From NCBI GenBank assembly GCA_903813345.2, contig CAIIXF020000009.1, positions 12,848,347-12,912,346 of the forward strand: 64,000 bases of DNA. Direction: 5' to 3'. Source of the stretch: Owenia fusiformis. Taxonomy: Eukaryota; Annelida; Polychaeta; Sabellida; Oweniidae. The translations under genes were made by a program, and so were the position numbers. Below, piece by piece: positions 50,824-61,843 of the stretch. Position 1 is the stretch's first letter; every line of letters starts with the position of its first letter. Under the pieces are notes generated by a model. It was not told the DNA's origin. It saw only the letters and a list, made by a program, of their open reading frames with translations, and did not search any database.

Positions 50824-51012
50824 ATACCGACTTGGGCAAGGCTACCAGTTTCAGAGCCATTAACATTCCTTGAAGGTGACAATGAGCAGCCAACAGATGG
50901 ACCATCCGTAAATCTTGATGATTTTGTCAGCTCAGCTGAACGAGCTTCCAGATTCCTTGAAACAAATGACCATCATTCAAGAATAGTATTATCTATATAC
51001 AATTTTTTTTAA
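50824..51012 (+). pseudogene. Short coding-like frame inside the 3.75-kb element
   Basis: 62 codons are open between an in-frame TAA (50821-50823) and a TAA at 51010. The acidic, compositionally balanced stretch (GDNEQPTDGPSVNLDDF, then SSAERASRFLE) looks more protein-like than the surrounding AT-rich DNA. There is no ATG at its start and no clear acceptor. It could be a relic of a transposase or of a captured exon. I do not recognise the sequence. Confidence 0.25.
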
Positions 51013-51999
51013 ATCGTGGTAAGTGGAATTTTTCTAATTACCAATACAGCATTATTATTGTTTTCGGACACTGTGGATTAAAATATTAAAAATACACACA
51101 TTCAAAATGATTCAATTGAAACCTAGCCAGTCTGTTCAATGAATCCAATTAGAACGTCTACTAATCCACATGATACATCACAATTAAATTGCTTTTTTAA
51201 AGCTGATATTTCATACCATAACTCCAAAAATATTATAGAACGCATTGTATTTGTATTTTACTTCACACAGACATATTTGTGTATGTGAAATATTAATTTT
51301 ACTTGAATTTTTTATTCCCCATTACAAGGTAAACCTATGGCAAATTATACATACCTTCTCACAGCTATGAGCGAGATGATAAAACTGGTCGAGTGAACTC
51401 GTTTGAGTTATCTATTCTCCGTAAAAATATCAGAGAATGTGTGTTTATAGCGTAGCTTTGTTTTTGTAAATCAATGAAGTATGATATACACGGATGAGTA
51501 AATATAGATTATTTAAACAGAAGTGCAAAATTCTTCGATTGAAAAGTACAGAGGCGGGTACTCACGAAACATTACATGTGCCTGACTGCATCCACATAGA
51601 TCGACTAGCCACAGTGTAGGTCTGATTATCTAAATGTTCATGATCAGAAAATATTCATAATTCAAATTAGAATCGTTTGAAATTGTTTGCGATAACTTAC
51701 GTGCTCCAAATTTCCTTTGTACAATTACAATAACATGTTGTGTTTATGTCGTTTTGTTTCAATGAGGTTCCGAAAGATGTTTCATTTCACTCTGGAAACG
51801 TGATACCAAGAACAAAACAAGTGTTTGATGTGTTTTCTAAAACAATATAGATGAAAGTATATATATATTTTTCAAATTATATTGTTACCATTCAAAAGAT
51901 GACCATTAAATTGAGGATGTGTTAAACCTTTAGATTTTTTATGACTGGTTTAAGAGAAACGTGTGTTCAAAAAGTTCTCCATATCGATACCACTCCTTT

Positions 52000-52453
52000 T
52001 TGCACGCCAACACTACATCTTTGCTCCAGCGTGATATCAAATTATAACACAAAATGTTCCCCAGGAGTCATAATTATTTACGCACTAAAAACCAAAGACA
52101 ATCTCTTGTATAGGATGATTCAATGGTTTATTCCTTTAGCTTTCTTGCACATGACTAATTTTCAGCTATGGCTTACTAACCCCCATGGCTCAACTAAAAG
52201 AAAACATATCCATATTTCCCTAAATCAAAATAGCAAATCCCTGTAAATCTTATTAAAAACGTGTTTTGTATAAGAACAATAGTATCATGGTGCACTATTT
52301 AAAATATATATTTCCGGATATCAATTGATTACAACTCTGGACATTGAAATTCCAGAGCTTTCTTCATATATAACAAAACTTTACTTACCTATAATGTAAT
52401 TTAATCAATAGTTGGTAAAGATTAGATATTTTTCAGTTATTGTATGTTTATAT
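52000..52453. other. Gene-free stretch
   Basis: The frame 51941-52246 begins inside the MITE terminus and has no domain. Nothing else is seen. Confidence 0.4.
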
Positions 52454-53759
52454 CAGTGGCGTAGGAACAATGTACGCCAAAACGCCAATGCGTAGTGTTG
52501 AAAAGCTAGAATAAAGAAGCTTATTAATTTCCCTATGTTCTTTAGTCATATTTCCTCATTGTTAATAAATTGCCAAGTTTGTGATCTCGAGCACACTAAA
52601 GACATGTTTTTGGACACCATTATGTTCCATCTTTTCAATAGTACTCTTTGCAAGTTTTTTGTGCCTCTGTTATTTTCTAGCTTCGGCCACAGATAAATGG
52701 CACTTTTTGGCGTAAGAATCAAGGTGATTGGGGGTAGAGGGGCAAAGCTATGACAGTCGGATGTTTAAGCCAATAAAAATGAAATTCGTAAAATATTGAT
52801 ATAGTCACATTGTTTCTAATAGTGTAGAAAATGCATTTTAATCATTATGTGTTTGGTACATGTAGATAGTACTCATTTAACAGATTGAATTCTCTTTCCA
52901 ACATGCTTTATTTCATGAAAATCGATTTTAGTTAATTTTTGTCCATGTTCCGTAATGCTTATGTAAACTGTGGTACAAGAATTATAATCATAAACCTCTC
53001 CCAATATAAGATGTAGTTGTTTTTATTTTCCCATACCCCCGATTTTTCAATTTCACCAATTCAATTTATATTCCGTTGCTATGTGGTTGCTAGCGAAAAG
53101 CAAGGACCGAATTTATATTGAAACAATAATAAGTCAGCATTTATATATTATCTTACTAAATCACTAATTGTTATTGTTATTTGTAGTACTTCTTGAAATA
53201 TAATGTTAAAGACAAAAACAAGTTGAACTTGAACTTGTTATTTATTCAGTTACGCGTTCCACTGATTTTAATGAGTTTTCGTGATGCCTGCTAAATTCGA
53301 AAGTACATAACTTCAGTTCTAGGAAAGCAATTACCCTAATTGTTATTTCATTTGAAAGATAATAGAGTATTATTTTAGAAAATAAACTATTTAGGCACAT
53401 TTTATTCTTTTGAAAGGAAATTAACAATTTACCACAAAATATCACGTTGACCTTTGTTGAGGGGGGTTTGCGAATTAGTGTTATAAAAAAAGGTTAGAGT
53501 TAGTTGTATCATTGATCACGGACATGTTTCTATTGATCATACTATTTTCTTTAATCTGTATTGTCGAGATTTAAAAGATCGGCTTTCCATGGTGATTTTA
53601 TATGATGAAAAACATTCGAACATTTTAAGCACATTAGAAAGGTATTACCATAAAAATCACGTTTTACGAACATAAAATAGGCGTTTTGATATCAAAGATT
53701 TGACACAATTTTTTCATATTTTTGGCGTAGTGTTGAATTTACACCTTCCTACGCCCCTG
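52454..53759. mobile_element. TIR element with GGCGTAGGAA ends (1,306 bp)
   Basis: Begins CAGTGGCGTAGGAACAATGT and ends with the inverse of CAGGGGCGTAGGAAGGTGTA. ACGCCAAAA follows inwards in both arms. CAG-GGCGTAG termini are typical of non-autonomous hAT elements in animals. No 8-bp target duplication can be matched and no transposase remains. A third end of the same type (CAGTGGCGTAGCGTGGG) occurs alone at 58286. Confidence 0.72.
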
Positions 53760-54117
53760 CTCATGTTATCAAAAATAAACTTTTATTAGCTTATATACGT
53801 TATTTAATCGTGTACCACCTTAATTGTCAAATTACAAAACGTGACGTACTGTATAAATCGGGTTATACATCTAAGCTCAAATGTCAAATCCGTAGAAGAG
53901 AGGATAAAAATGGTATCCTTGATATAGCTCGTATTTTGGTTTACAAGCTAAGAATAACAAAATGTGATTCAACATATTTCAGCTATTCTAATATGTTGTA
54001 TGACGTCACAATAACTAGATCAATTGATTTACTGGTCTATAATGGAGTACATATGACCGCTAAAATTCTTAAATGCAAAATGTTGTGTGTCTTGTCTGTT
54101 TATCATATTAGAATCGT
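53760..54117. other. Gene-free stretch with a 108-codon frame
   Basis: The plus frame 53810-54136 starts at a GTG, runs into the inverted repeat that follows, and has no recognisable domain. It could be a remnant. I do not call it a gene. Confidence 0.35.
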
Positions 54118-54278
54118 AAAGACCTCGATTTTATGATTTATGTCAAATATATGACCTCAAATTTTATTCTGGCCATTGCCAAAGACCTTAATCGCGACAC
54201 GAATTCGGTATTTTAACAATGAACAGAATATAGATTTAGGTCATATTTTACGCCATAAATCATGAAATCTCGGTCTTT
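54118..54278. repeat. Inverted repeat (160 bp)
   Basis: AAAGACCTCGATTTTATGAT near 54118 pairs with ATCATGAAATCTCGGTCTTT ending at 54278, with further complementarity inwards (AAATATATGACCT against AGGTCATATTTTA). It is a small foldback structure. Confidence 0.7.
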
Positions 54279-55290
54279 ATTCCTTAATTCTATGCCCAAT
54301 GTTATTTATATTTGGTTTATGTTTAAAGTTACCAATTCGAGATGTTTAAGTTTCGAATATGTCCTAATATAACATGTTCTTTATTGATGTTCTGAAATGT
54401 TTAGCATGACAAGGAAGTACATGAGCCAAAATTATTAACGTATACATAAAAATATTGGGTGAGACTTGAGATAATGTATGCGGCGCCAGTCAAAATTGAA
54501 ACTTCTGATTGGGTTCGAAGCCGAGATGCCCGGATATGTCCCAGCAAAAGCCGGAATTCACGTGATTTTTCACGAAGAAGGGGCGGAGTTTAAGCGAGAT
54601 TCATCGAGACTTCTTCGTGTCAATCGTGTCAATCCCTGCATTGCTTATTGTTAACTCCACCTTTTTGCCCATATATGGAGATGGAGATGCCACTTGCGAG
54701 CGTGAACAGTTCAGTCTAGAAATTTCTTAAGCGATGTCTTTCTTCGATTTTTCTACACGATATCTCGATAATTAGTGGACATATTTGTACCATTCTTTCG
54801 TCAAAATGAGGGTATCGCTGGAATACATATTTCCAATCTGTTGGTCAATAGATTTATTCATTGATACTGGCAGGAATTAGATCGTAATAAACATGCTAAA
54901 ATTGTAAAACTTGGGACGTTTGACAGTAATCTCCGAGTAATGTATGAATTGCATTAGGAGAAAGCAGGAGAAAAGCTGGGACAGTCTGCTGTGTGGAGTT
55001 TGCAAAGCAATCCCGGATATAAATGACGTCATCTTAGCAGTTTACATGGTTTCGAAAAGTTTTAGTACTGGGTTTATTTTTGAACGATTCCTCGATTTAA
55101 TCTAAGATATGTTTACATTTAACTTAAAGCAAGGGAAAGATCAATACCCGGTGATTTCAGCGGGAAGTGGTGTTTCGTTCATTGGATGAGCTGCGCGCGC
55201 ACGCATAAATGTGATTATCCAATATAATTAGGGGAGGGCTATTTGAAGTAGTTTTTGGTCTCAGGCGCGACCCAGGGCTGTTGTCTTAAG
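54279..55290. other. Gene-free, locally GC-richer stretch
   Basis: 54480-54720 and 55130-55290 are noticeably less AT-rich (for example GCGGCGCCAG near 54480 and GCGCGCGCACGC near 55194) and could be promoter or CpG-containing sequence for a plus-strand gene starting at 55306. No exon was recognised. Confidence 0.35.
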
Positions 55291-55305
55291 GACATTTCGT
55301 TGAAA

Positions 55306-55328
55306 ATGAGCCATTCGGCTGATAATTG
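55306..55328 (+). CDS. Candidate first coding exon (ATG to donor)
   Basis: ATG AGC CAT TCG GCT GAT AAT TG is followed immediately by GTAAGAG, a good donor, giving MSHSADN plus a split codon (phase 2). It sits just downstream of a GC-richer promoter-like region. No partner exon was identified, so this rests on composition and the donor alone. Confidence 0.25.
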
Positions 55329-56356
55329 GTAAGAGTTTGCGATCTTATAATGTATAACTGTTACTCAGACACATATTTTGACACGATTCTGTTGGAAATA
55401 AGCTTTGAACCGAGAGATATTCACGATTGATATGCACATTTTTGATTGTGCCATTGCTTTTCTATTGCACAATCCATGTATTGATAGAAGAAACATTAAT
55501 AATGCAGATTGGTTTACCTTCAATACATGGCAGACACTACATATCGGTCTATTAATACCAGTTTGTGCCTTAAATAGTTTTATATTTCCATCCACGGCCT
55601 GGAGCCTGGGTGTGTTTGTCTCTTATGTGTATGCTTGTGCATGGACTTCTAATCACTAGCAGAATTTAACATGATGCAAACTCGACATTATAACTCATGC
55701 TGTAACATTTTGACTTCGCTGGAAAACAATAGGAATTATTTTTCTTGCCAATCAATCATGAAGCACAATCAAAATTTCAGAATGATCAATCAGGCAATGG
55801 TCCAAATCAAGTAATAACATTATATGATATTCAGCAAGAAGTCCGGTAGAAGAATATTTAAACATCAAAGCTGAAAGTTAAAAGCTAATCTGTCAATTTT
55901 CTGTCTGCAAAAGAGCGTCCCAAGAGCGTTAACATTTGACACAATAACAGACTGAGGCTTTGAAATCTAGGATTCCCCAGGAAAATATGACGTCATACTA
56001 ATTAGCATAAGGATTTCCCTATTGGTGTGGGTCGAGCCTTGTTCGAAAACACAATCCATAAATACATGCTAATTTCTAAGGAGATGGGAAATGTATAACG
56101 TGTTTATCGATTTTGTTTAAAGATTTAATCAATTATCAAATTGTTTAAGTGGATAAAGTGGTCACACTTGCTTCAATTCATAGCGAAATCGACGGATAGA
56201 AACTGACCGAATTCCCGATATCCTACCCCGTATTACTGTAGGCTATAAGCACAGTGACCTACAGAGGGCGCTATCACAAACAAGTACTGGACGAACCGAT
56301 AAATTCCCGGGTATTGTAACGCCCTTACTTAAAGGACAAGTTTGACATAAGATAAC
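55329..56356. other. Unassigned stretch
   Basis: Contains overlapping 84-codon plus and 76-codon minus frames (55365-55659). The minus one includes a Cys-x-x-Cys, but neither has splice sites or a domain that would decide for it. Confidence 0.35.
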
Positions 56357-56383
56357 ATGGATACCGATTCCCGAGACCTATCG
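56357..56383 (+). CDS. Candidate first coding exon (MDTDSRDLS)
   Basis: ATAACATGGATACCGATTCC is a reasonable start context. Nine codons lead in phase 0 to TCG|GTGAGT, a consensus donor. It is 170 bp upstream of the transposon at 56554. A downstream partner exon was not recognised, so it may be a chance match. Confidence 0.3.
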
Positions 56384-56553
56384 GTGAGTGACAAATATCA
56401 GTAAATCGGTCGAAAAATTGTTTTGAATTGTAGGCTATATTTTTTCCAAACTTCCACCAACCGTTCTCGAAAATTATTTTTTCAAATTGAACAGCATTCA
56501 ATTTAGCTATAGTCGACCAGCCTACCTACTGAGTAATTGAATTTGTATTCTTT

Positions 56554-57846
56554 CACGGTGTATAACCCAAACGCTCCTACATGCATGACGGAGCGTTTGA
56601 TTTACGCGGAAACGCTCCGGAGCGAAATAAAATGGCGGCTAATGAAGATTCCACTATGACCGTAAGTATTGTTTCTCTCGTTTCTCTTACATATCATATG
56701 TTATGGTGAAATATTATGTACCATTCGATGAACAATACCGTGAGGAAATATCTTATTTATTCAACTTCTGGTGGTAAACTGTTATTTGCTTGATCAAAGC
56801 TCCGTAGTGTAGATCGAACGAATCTGAAGATGACGATTTGACCACAAATTACGAATTAAACTAGTATTTCTATGAAAACGTTAATCTTTCTGTTAAAGTA
56901 GTAGATCACAAACTCGTATATTCTCATTTCCCAAAATCCCAGTCCAAATCCATTACTTGTTCTCGAGAAATCGCTTGTTTTCCTCAAAACGCTCCGTCGA
57001 TTTAGAACACAATTTTAGAAACGCTCTTACCATTTTGTTTTGATATCATTTTCAGATTATTAGAAGAGTTCCGAATCGAATCGATCTCTCAAAAACGTGT
57101 TTTACTTGTTAGGCAAATTGAAACATCTGAACCTGGTGGTGCTAAACGTGCAACTAGCTGATTTAAGCCTACATTAGATGATGTCATCTAGCACATGTGT
57201 GCTAAATCATAAAACTATAGAAAAAAAACTAGAATTTATATGTGAATTAATCTTTCTTCTTTTGATGCCAAGGGGTATAATAGATCTTTTCTTTCGCTTC
57301 CTGAAAAGGAAAGACAAGCTATATATTTCCGAAACTGATCTAGACTACCGGAGCGTTTCCAGTTCACTGTGTTAACCAGATCGGAGCGTTTCTTGAATAT
57401 GAGAATGTCATCATTTTTAAGACTGGATTTTCGGTCATCAAATCACTATTACGATAATGTATGGTGCGTTGAAGCATTGAAATTTGACTAAAATATACGT
57501 TGGTGCTCTAATCTTGGCTCAACTAATCACATGTATCGACAAAAGGGGTTTTGACCGTTAGAATGACAAATACGTTTTTGAATTTTGATAACTACACTGC
57601 TTCGTACAGCTCTTCCTAATTGCTTCAACCGTCAACAGCCAGCCAAGTACAACATGAATATCACACCCATCGAATGGTATACTCGAAATATGGAACTCAT
57701 ACCTCTTATTCCCATTATTGGGGAAATCGTCAGACGGCTCATCATTCCCGCCAGCCAGTTTTCCTACTCCGGAGCGTTTCTTTATTTAATTTCAGTAATG
57801 AAACGCTCCGTCGTGCATGTAGGAGCGTTTTGGGTTATACACCGTG
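56554..57846. mobile_element. TIR element with GGAGCGTTT motif array (1,293 bp)
   Basis: The ends CACGGTGTATAACCCAAACG and their inverse are nearly identical for about 45 bp. TCTTT flanks both sides (56549-56553, 57847-57851), a convincing 5-bp target duplication. GGAGCGTTT or its complement occurs about ten times: 56570, 56590, 56611, 56986, 57020, 57351, 57384, 57771, 57801 and 57821, clustered near both ends in both orientations, as expected of subterminal transposase-binding sites. Two overlapping frames at 57585-57920 run out through the right terminus and have no domain. An ATG/donor mini-exon lies 78 bp inside the left end (next entry). I cannot assign a superfamily with confidence. 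Confidence 0.85.
56632..56661 (+). CDS. Candidate mini-exon inside the transposon (MAANEDSTMT)
   Basis: AAATAAAATGGCGGCTAATG is a strong Kozak-like start. Ten codons lead in phase 0 to ATGACC|GTAAGT, a full consensus donor. About 390 bp further on there is a good acceptor (TTTTGATATCATTTTCAG, exon from 57056), with an alternative AG at 57062-57063. Downstream of these, frames are open for about 19 codons (phase 0 from the first AG) or about 37 codons (phase 0 from the second). It may be the remaining start of the element's own spliced gene, or a captured host promoter and exon. No protein family is recognisable. Confidence 0.3.
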
Positions 57847-57961
57847 TCTTTCGTCACACAGTTTCATGTGTATTGCACTGTTTAATCTTCACATTGATCT
57901 ATATCTATAATATCCTGTAGGCTACCAGGACTATAACAGATAATCGTGGATTGAATATTAG

Positions 57962-58291
57962 TTTGGGGACAAATGAACTCTTCTATCAAGTCGGTCTGAT
58001 TCTTAACAGCCATTTGATAGTTTTGATTTTTTGTCAGCCCAATCATGCATCAATATAGTCTATGTTCAATATGCTTGAGCAATTTTCTGAAAGAATGACG
58101 GAATGTATTGCAACAGGTTCAGTGGCTTTGGGGACAAATGAACTCTTCTATCAAGTTGGTCTGATTCTTAACAGCCATTTGATAGTTTTGATTTTTTGTC
58201 AGCCCAATCATGCATCAATATAGTCTATGTTCAATATGCTTGAGCAATTTTCTGAAAGAATGACGGAATGTATTGCAACAGGTTCAGTGGC
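57962..58291 (+). repeat. 165-bp tandem duplication
   Basis: TTTGGGGACAAATGAACTCT begins at 57962 and again at 58127. The two 165-bp copies differ at only a base or two (TCGG against TTGG after CAAG), so the duplication is recent. Both end in GCAACAGGTTCAGTGG. Confidence 0.95.
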
Positions 58292-58620
58292 GTAGCGTGG
58301 GTATTCTATGAGTGTACGCCACGAGTGAGTGAAGCGAACGAGCTTTGAGGGGGTGGGGGTTCTTCCCCCCCCAAGGGAACTTGAAAAAATTAGATTGCAT
58401 TTGAAGTGTCTGGTGCGTTTTAAAATACGAAATTCCGACTACCAAAAAATAATATGGATTAATAAAATGTTAGGTATTACTTCAGAATATCAAACGTGGG
58501 TTTTTTCGTTCGATTATTTTGATTTTCATTGTATCTTCTTCGTCCTGCGGGACACTAGGCATAGGCCCGGAACATGTATAACATTGAGTCAAATTCACTT
58601 ATAGAACATGCTGTAAGCTT
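58286..58620 (+). mobile_element. Partial hAT-like end (CAGTGGCGTAGCGTGGG)
   Basis: The sequence CAGTGGCGTAGCGTGGG, then GTACGCCACGAGTGAG and GAAGCGAACGAGC, with a G-rich and C-rich run, is the kind of terminus seen on many animal hAT elements and resembles the end at 52454. I could not find the opposite end. The 91-codon frame at 58329-58604 lies within it and has no domain. Confidence 0.5.
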
Positions 58621-58769
58621 TATTTCTTTACATTTTTACGGGCCTATGCCTGGGCTATGACTCTAGACCTAGACTACTAGATCTATAGGACTTAGACTAG
58701 CCTAAAGCTACAGCCTTAGATCTAGCTCTTTCAGAGGCTGTGACTGATATGTTAGAACAGCCTTTAGAG

Positions 58770-59530
58770 CCCCCTATCAACCGCTTCAAAATTGTGTTAG
58801 TATCCTCCTTGCGAAAATCGAAAAAAATTAAAAGGTGCTTCTGTGCCGAACAGCAAATTCTCATTATACATTGAGAAGATACTCTTTACCAAGAAACCAA
58901 AAATGGAAGTTTTGACGGAAAGACATGACGTACAAGTCAAAATCTCTGAATCTTGCTAGGTACATGACAGATAAAGAGAATTTAAATCCTGATCGGCAAA
59001 GAAACGGCTAATAACTTACATATTTTCTCAACAAAAAGCACTGATGTAGCTCACATTGGGAGATAGTAGTAAGCACTCTATTGAAGTTGATTTCAGTAGA
59101 TCAGTTACACCTGTCATGATTTCAAGGAAAGACGCAAAGTATCCGTCAAAAGAGAAAAGCTTACATAAATGCGAGCAAAATCTGCAGATTTATTATAGCT
59201 ATTGACTTCTCGAATGTGTTGAACGCACAACTCTAAACAATACTTGAAATTGAATAAAATTGACAAAATATGAGAAGACAGTCTAAAACTTAACTGGGAG
59301 AGCTGCCATTGTTTGCCCGGAAATCTTCAGAGATTTTGACTGGTACTTTGTGTCTTTCCATCAAAATTGCCATTTTGGTTTCTCGCTGGGTAATTCAGTT
59401 ATTCACAGATGAAGAGAAATCTTGATTGACAAAAATACAGCTGATAGCTAACAGCTTTTCTTAAACAGAAGATAAAGGAAGATATAAAGGAACCTGTTAT
59501 GATTTTGAAGCGGGTGATAGCCGATAGGGG
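58770..59530. mobile_element. Foldback element, ~760 bp
   Basis: Left-arm words return in inverse order on the right: GCCCCCTATCAACCGCTTCA against TGAAGCGGGTGATAGCCGATAGGGGGC; CAAGAAACCAAAAATGGAAG against CCATTTTGGTTTCTC; GACGGAAAGACA against the inverse TGTCTTTCCATC; GTCAAAATCTCTGA against TCAGAGATTTTGAC. The arms are about 240-300 bp and moderately diverged. No gene is present. Confidence 0.72.
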
Positions 59531-60560
59531 GCATGTTAAGGCTGTAAGTAGAGGGTGTAGCAATAAATCTAACCCAAATAGAGTTTAACACATCTCAGTA
59601 AAGGCAAAATTAAAATTCATTAAAGTTTCATTACTTTAGCATGTGTACATTTGCTGGCCTTCTAATATTTTGCCAATAGATTTGTTAGGCTTGATTGCAA
59701 ATTCTTATGAAATATATGAGTGTATGGTTTCAATGTACTGTAATCCCGATATTTTTCGCGTGCAATTTAGTTTCGTGCTTTTCGCAATTGTGTAAAAATC
59801 ACGAAAATTAATAGTCGCGAATATCGCCAATTAAAGGCTGAGGTGCAACATGCCATTGACTAAGATCTAGAGATTGTAAATCTTATCCAAAGTATATGAT
59901 ATTGGGTAGGTGTAATTACTGTAGATAAGGTAAATTAATTTTGAGGATTCAGAGAATAATGGAAGTTAAACCTTTGATATCCGCAAAATTTAATGGCCGC
60001 AAAATTGGTATTTCTCAAAATTCATGAAATTTAAACTCGCAAATTAACCGGTAGTACAGTATTTGCCTGTGGAATAATTATGATATTGAGAGCATTGATG
60101 AAACAAATGCAATGAACTGATTTGATTGGCCAAGGGAGCATTGGAATTTTGACCTGAAGTTCACATGATTGTTGCTATAGGCCTTATGATTTTTTGGAAT
60201 TCCAGTAATACTATTAATGTCTATTATACTTATACAGTAAAACCTGTCTAATCCAAATGCCACCGCTACCAATTAAAACATTCAGATTTAAACGTCTGAT
60301 TTCGAGGTTTTTGCATCTGAAAGATTCTTGATTTTGAAGAAATATTAATGCATTTTCACTTAATATTACTAGCATTGTAGACGTTATGATTTTTTGGAAT
60401 TCCAGTAATACTATTATACTTGTACAGTAATATCTGTCTAATCCAAATGCCACCATGACCAGTTAAAACACCATGACCAGTTAAAAAACAACATTCAGAT
60501 GTGGAGGTGATCGGATTTCGAGGTTTTTGCATTCACAAGATTCTGCATTTTAAAAATATA
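59400..60560 (+). repeat. Repeat block, upstream copy
   Basis: Shares GATGAAGAGAAATCTTGA, AACAG(C/A)TTTTC, GAAGCGGGTGATAGC, a TTTGCNTGTGNAATAATTATGAT segment and CCTGTCTAATCCAAATGCCA with the block at 61808-62480 in the same order. It also has an internal duplication of the CTGTCTAATCCAAATGCCAC segment (60246 and 60435). The overlapping minus frames at 60078-60456 are repeat artefacts. Confidence 0.65.
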
Positions 60561-60935
60561 AATGCATTTTCACTAAAAAGTATTAAGATTACTTTTGACC
60601 GCATAGCTTTATGACATTCATGAATCCAAATCGAATGCTTGAAAGGTAAAACAGAAGTATGCAATCAGAGATGATAGATACTATTGCATGAGTATATGAA
60701 GGCCATGTGTCAATGTGTCAACTCTTCGATTGATAATACGCCTCGAAATAAACACCCACTGGCTTGGGAAAGCTATTTTCCCTCTTAATAAATGCCTGTC
60801 CCCTTGGAAAAATGTTTTCAATTTCCCTTTTAGTCTTAATAAAAGCCAATGGCATTTATTTTGAGTTCTTTCTAATAAAGGCCCTGTGCAAAATTAATGC
60901 TCAGTGGGCCTATATGTTCGTTGAATTTAAAATTA

Positions 60936-61843
60936 CCCCTTCTACTCAATTTTTATAAATGTTTTATGCATCAGTATGTTGCATTTGGAGATGGGGTCTT
61001 TGCACCTTCCCTGTCTCAATCTTCAATTTTTTTTATCATCTCTATGAGTACTTTTCCTTTAGATAATGCATTGGCCTAACATACACACCTTACATTTTCA
61101 GACAATTTCTGCAAATTTCTGTACATATGACCGTCTAAATTCTGTTGCGAAACCTTTAGTATTCTTTCAAGCAATTTCCTGCTTACATGAAAGTCTTTTA
61201 CATTCTGTTTTTTTTATGTAACATAATGGCTGATATCAATATTGTTCAAAGTTGTATATGTTTACACTATGGAACTAATCATTCTTTGAATTGAGTTCGA
61301 TTCCTGAACAACTTGATATTTGACTAAACATTCCTTGGATTTGATTTGGTTTGATGAAGAGAAATCTTGACTGACAAAAATGCAGCTGACCCTTCTACTC
61401 AATTTTTATAAATGTTTTATGCATCAGTATGTTGCATTTGGAGATGGGGTCTTTGCACCTTCCCTGTCTCAATCTCCAATTTTTTTTTATCATCTCTATG
61501 AGTACTTTTCCTTTAGATAATGCATTGGCCTAACATACACACCTTACATTTTCAGAAAATTTCTGCAAATTTCTGTACATATTACCGTCTAAATTCTGTT
61601 GCGAAACCTTTAGTATTCTTTCAAGCAATTTCTTGCTTACATGAAAGTCTTTTACATTCTGTTTTTTTTAATGTAACATAATGGCTGATATCAATATTGT
61701 TCAAAGTTGTATATGTTTACACTATGGAACTAATCATTCTTTGAATTGAGTTCGATTCCTGAACAACTTGATATTTGACTAAACATTCCTTGGATTTGAT
61801 TTGGTTTGATGAAGAGAAATCTTGACTGACAAAAATGCAGCTG
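60936..61843 (+). repeat. ~453-bp tandem duplication
   Basis: Copies 60936-61388 and 61389-61843 match almost base for base (CTTCTACTCAATTTTTATAA at 60939 and 61392; GATGAAGAGAAATCTTGACT at 61353 and 61808). The differences are single substitutions and one- or two-base indels in T runs. Confidence 0.92.

Larger units (their letters stand above)
47958..51707. mobile_element. 3.75-kb TIR element inserted in MITE copy B
   Basis: Begins GGAGCACATAGGTTATCGCA and ends in the inverse of GGAGCACGTAAGTTATCGCA, next to short A runs that may be the target duplication. The arms continue inwards: 48522-48590 is the inverse of 51555-51616 (CACTGTGGCTAGTCGATCTA is shared), once the extra insert at 48119-48501 is removed from the left arm. 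It contains no recognisable transposase. Its interior includes a copy of the 24.2-25.4 kb repeat family, a GGAC microsatellite and one short coding-like frame. The absence of its own enzyme suggests it is mobilised in trans. Confidence 0.82.
47536..51999. mobile_element. MITE copy B, split by a nested element
   Basis: Starts AAAGGAGTGGTATCGATATG and ends with its inverse, the same termini as the intact copy at 25822-26560. The left part (47536-47957) and the right part (51708-51999) together align with copy A, apart from small indels. Between TTTTAAATCAACCAAA and TTTCCTTTGTACAA, where copy A is continuous, 3.75 kb of foreign DNA is inserted. Confidence 0.87.

Noticed and set aside
57585-57920. 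Two overlapping frames (111 and 96 codons)
   Set aside because: They cross the right terminus of the transposon at 56554-57846, which a host exon would not do, and show no domain.
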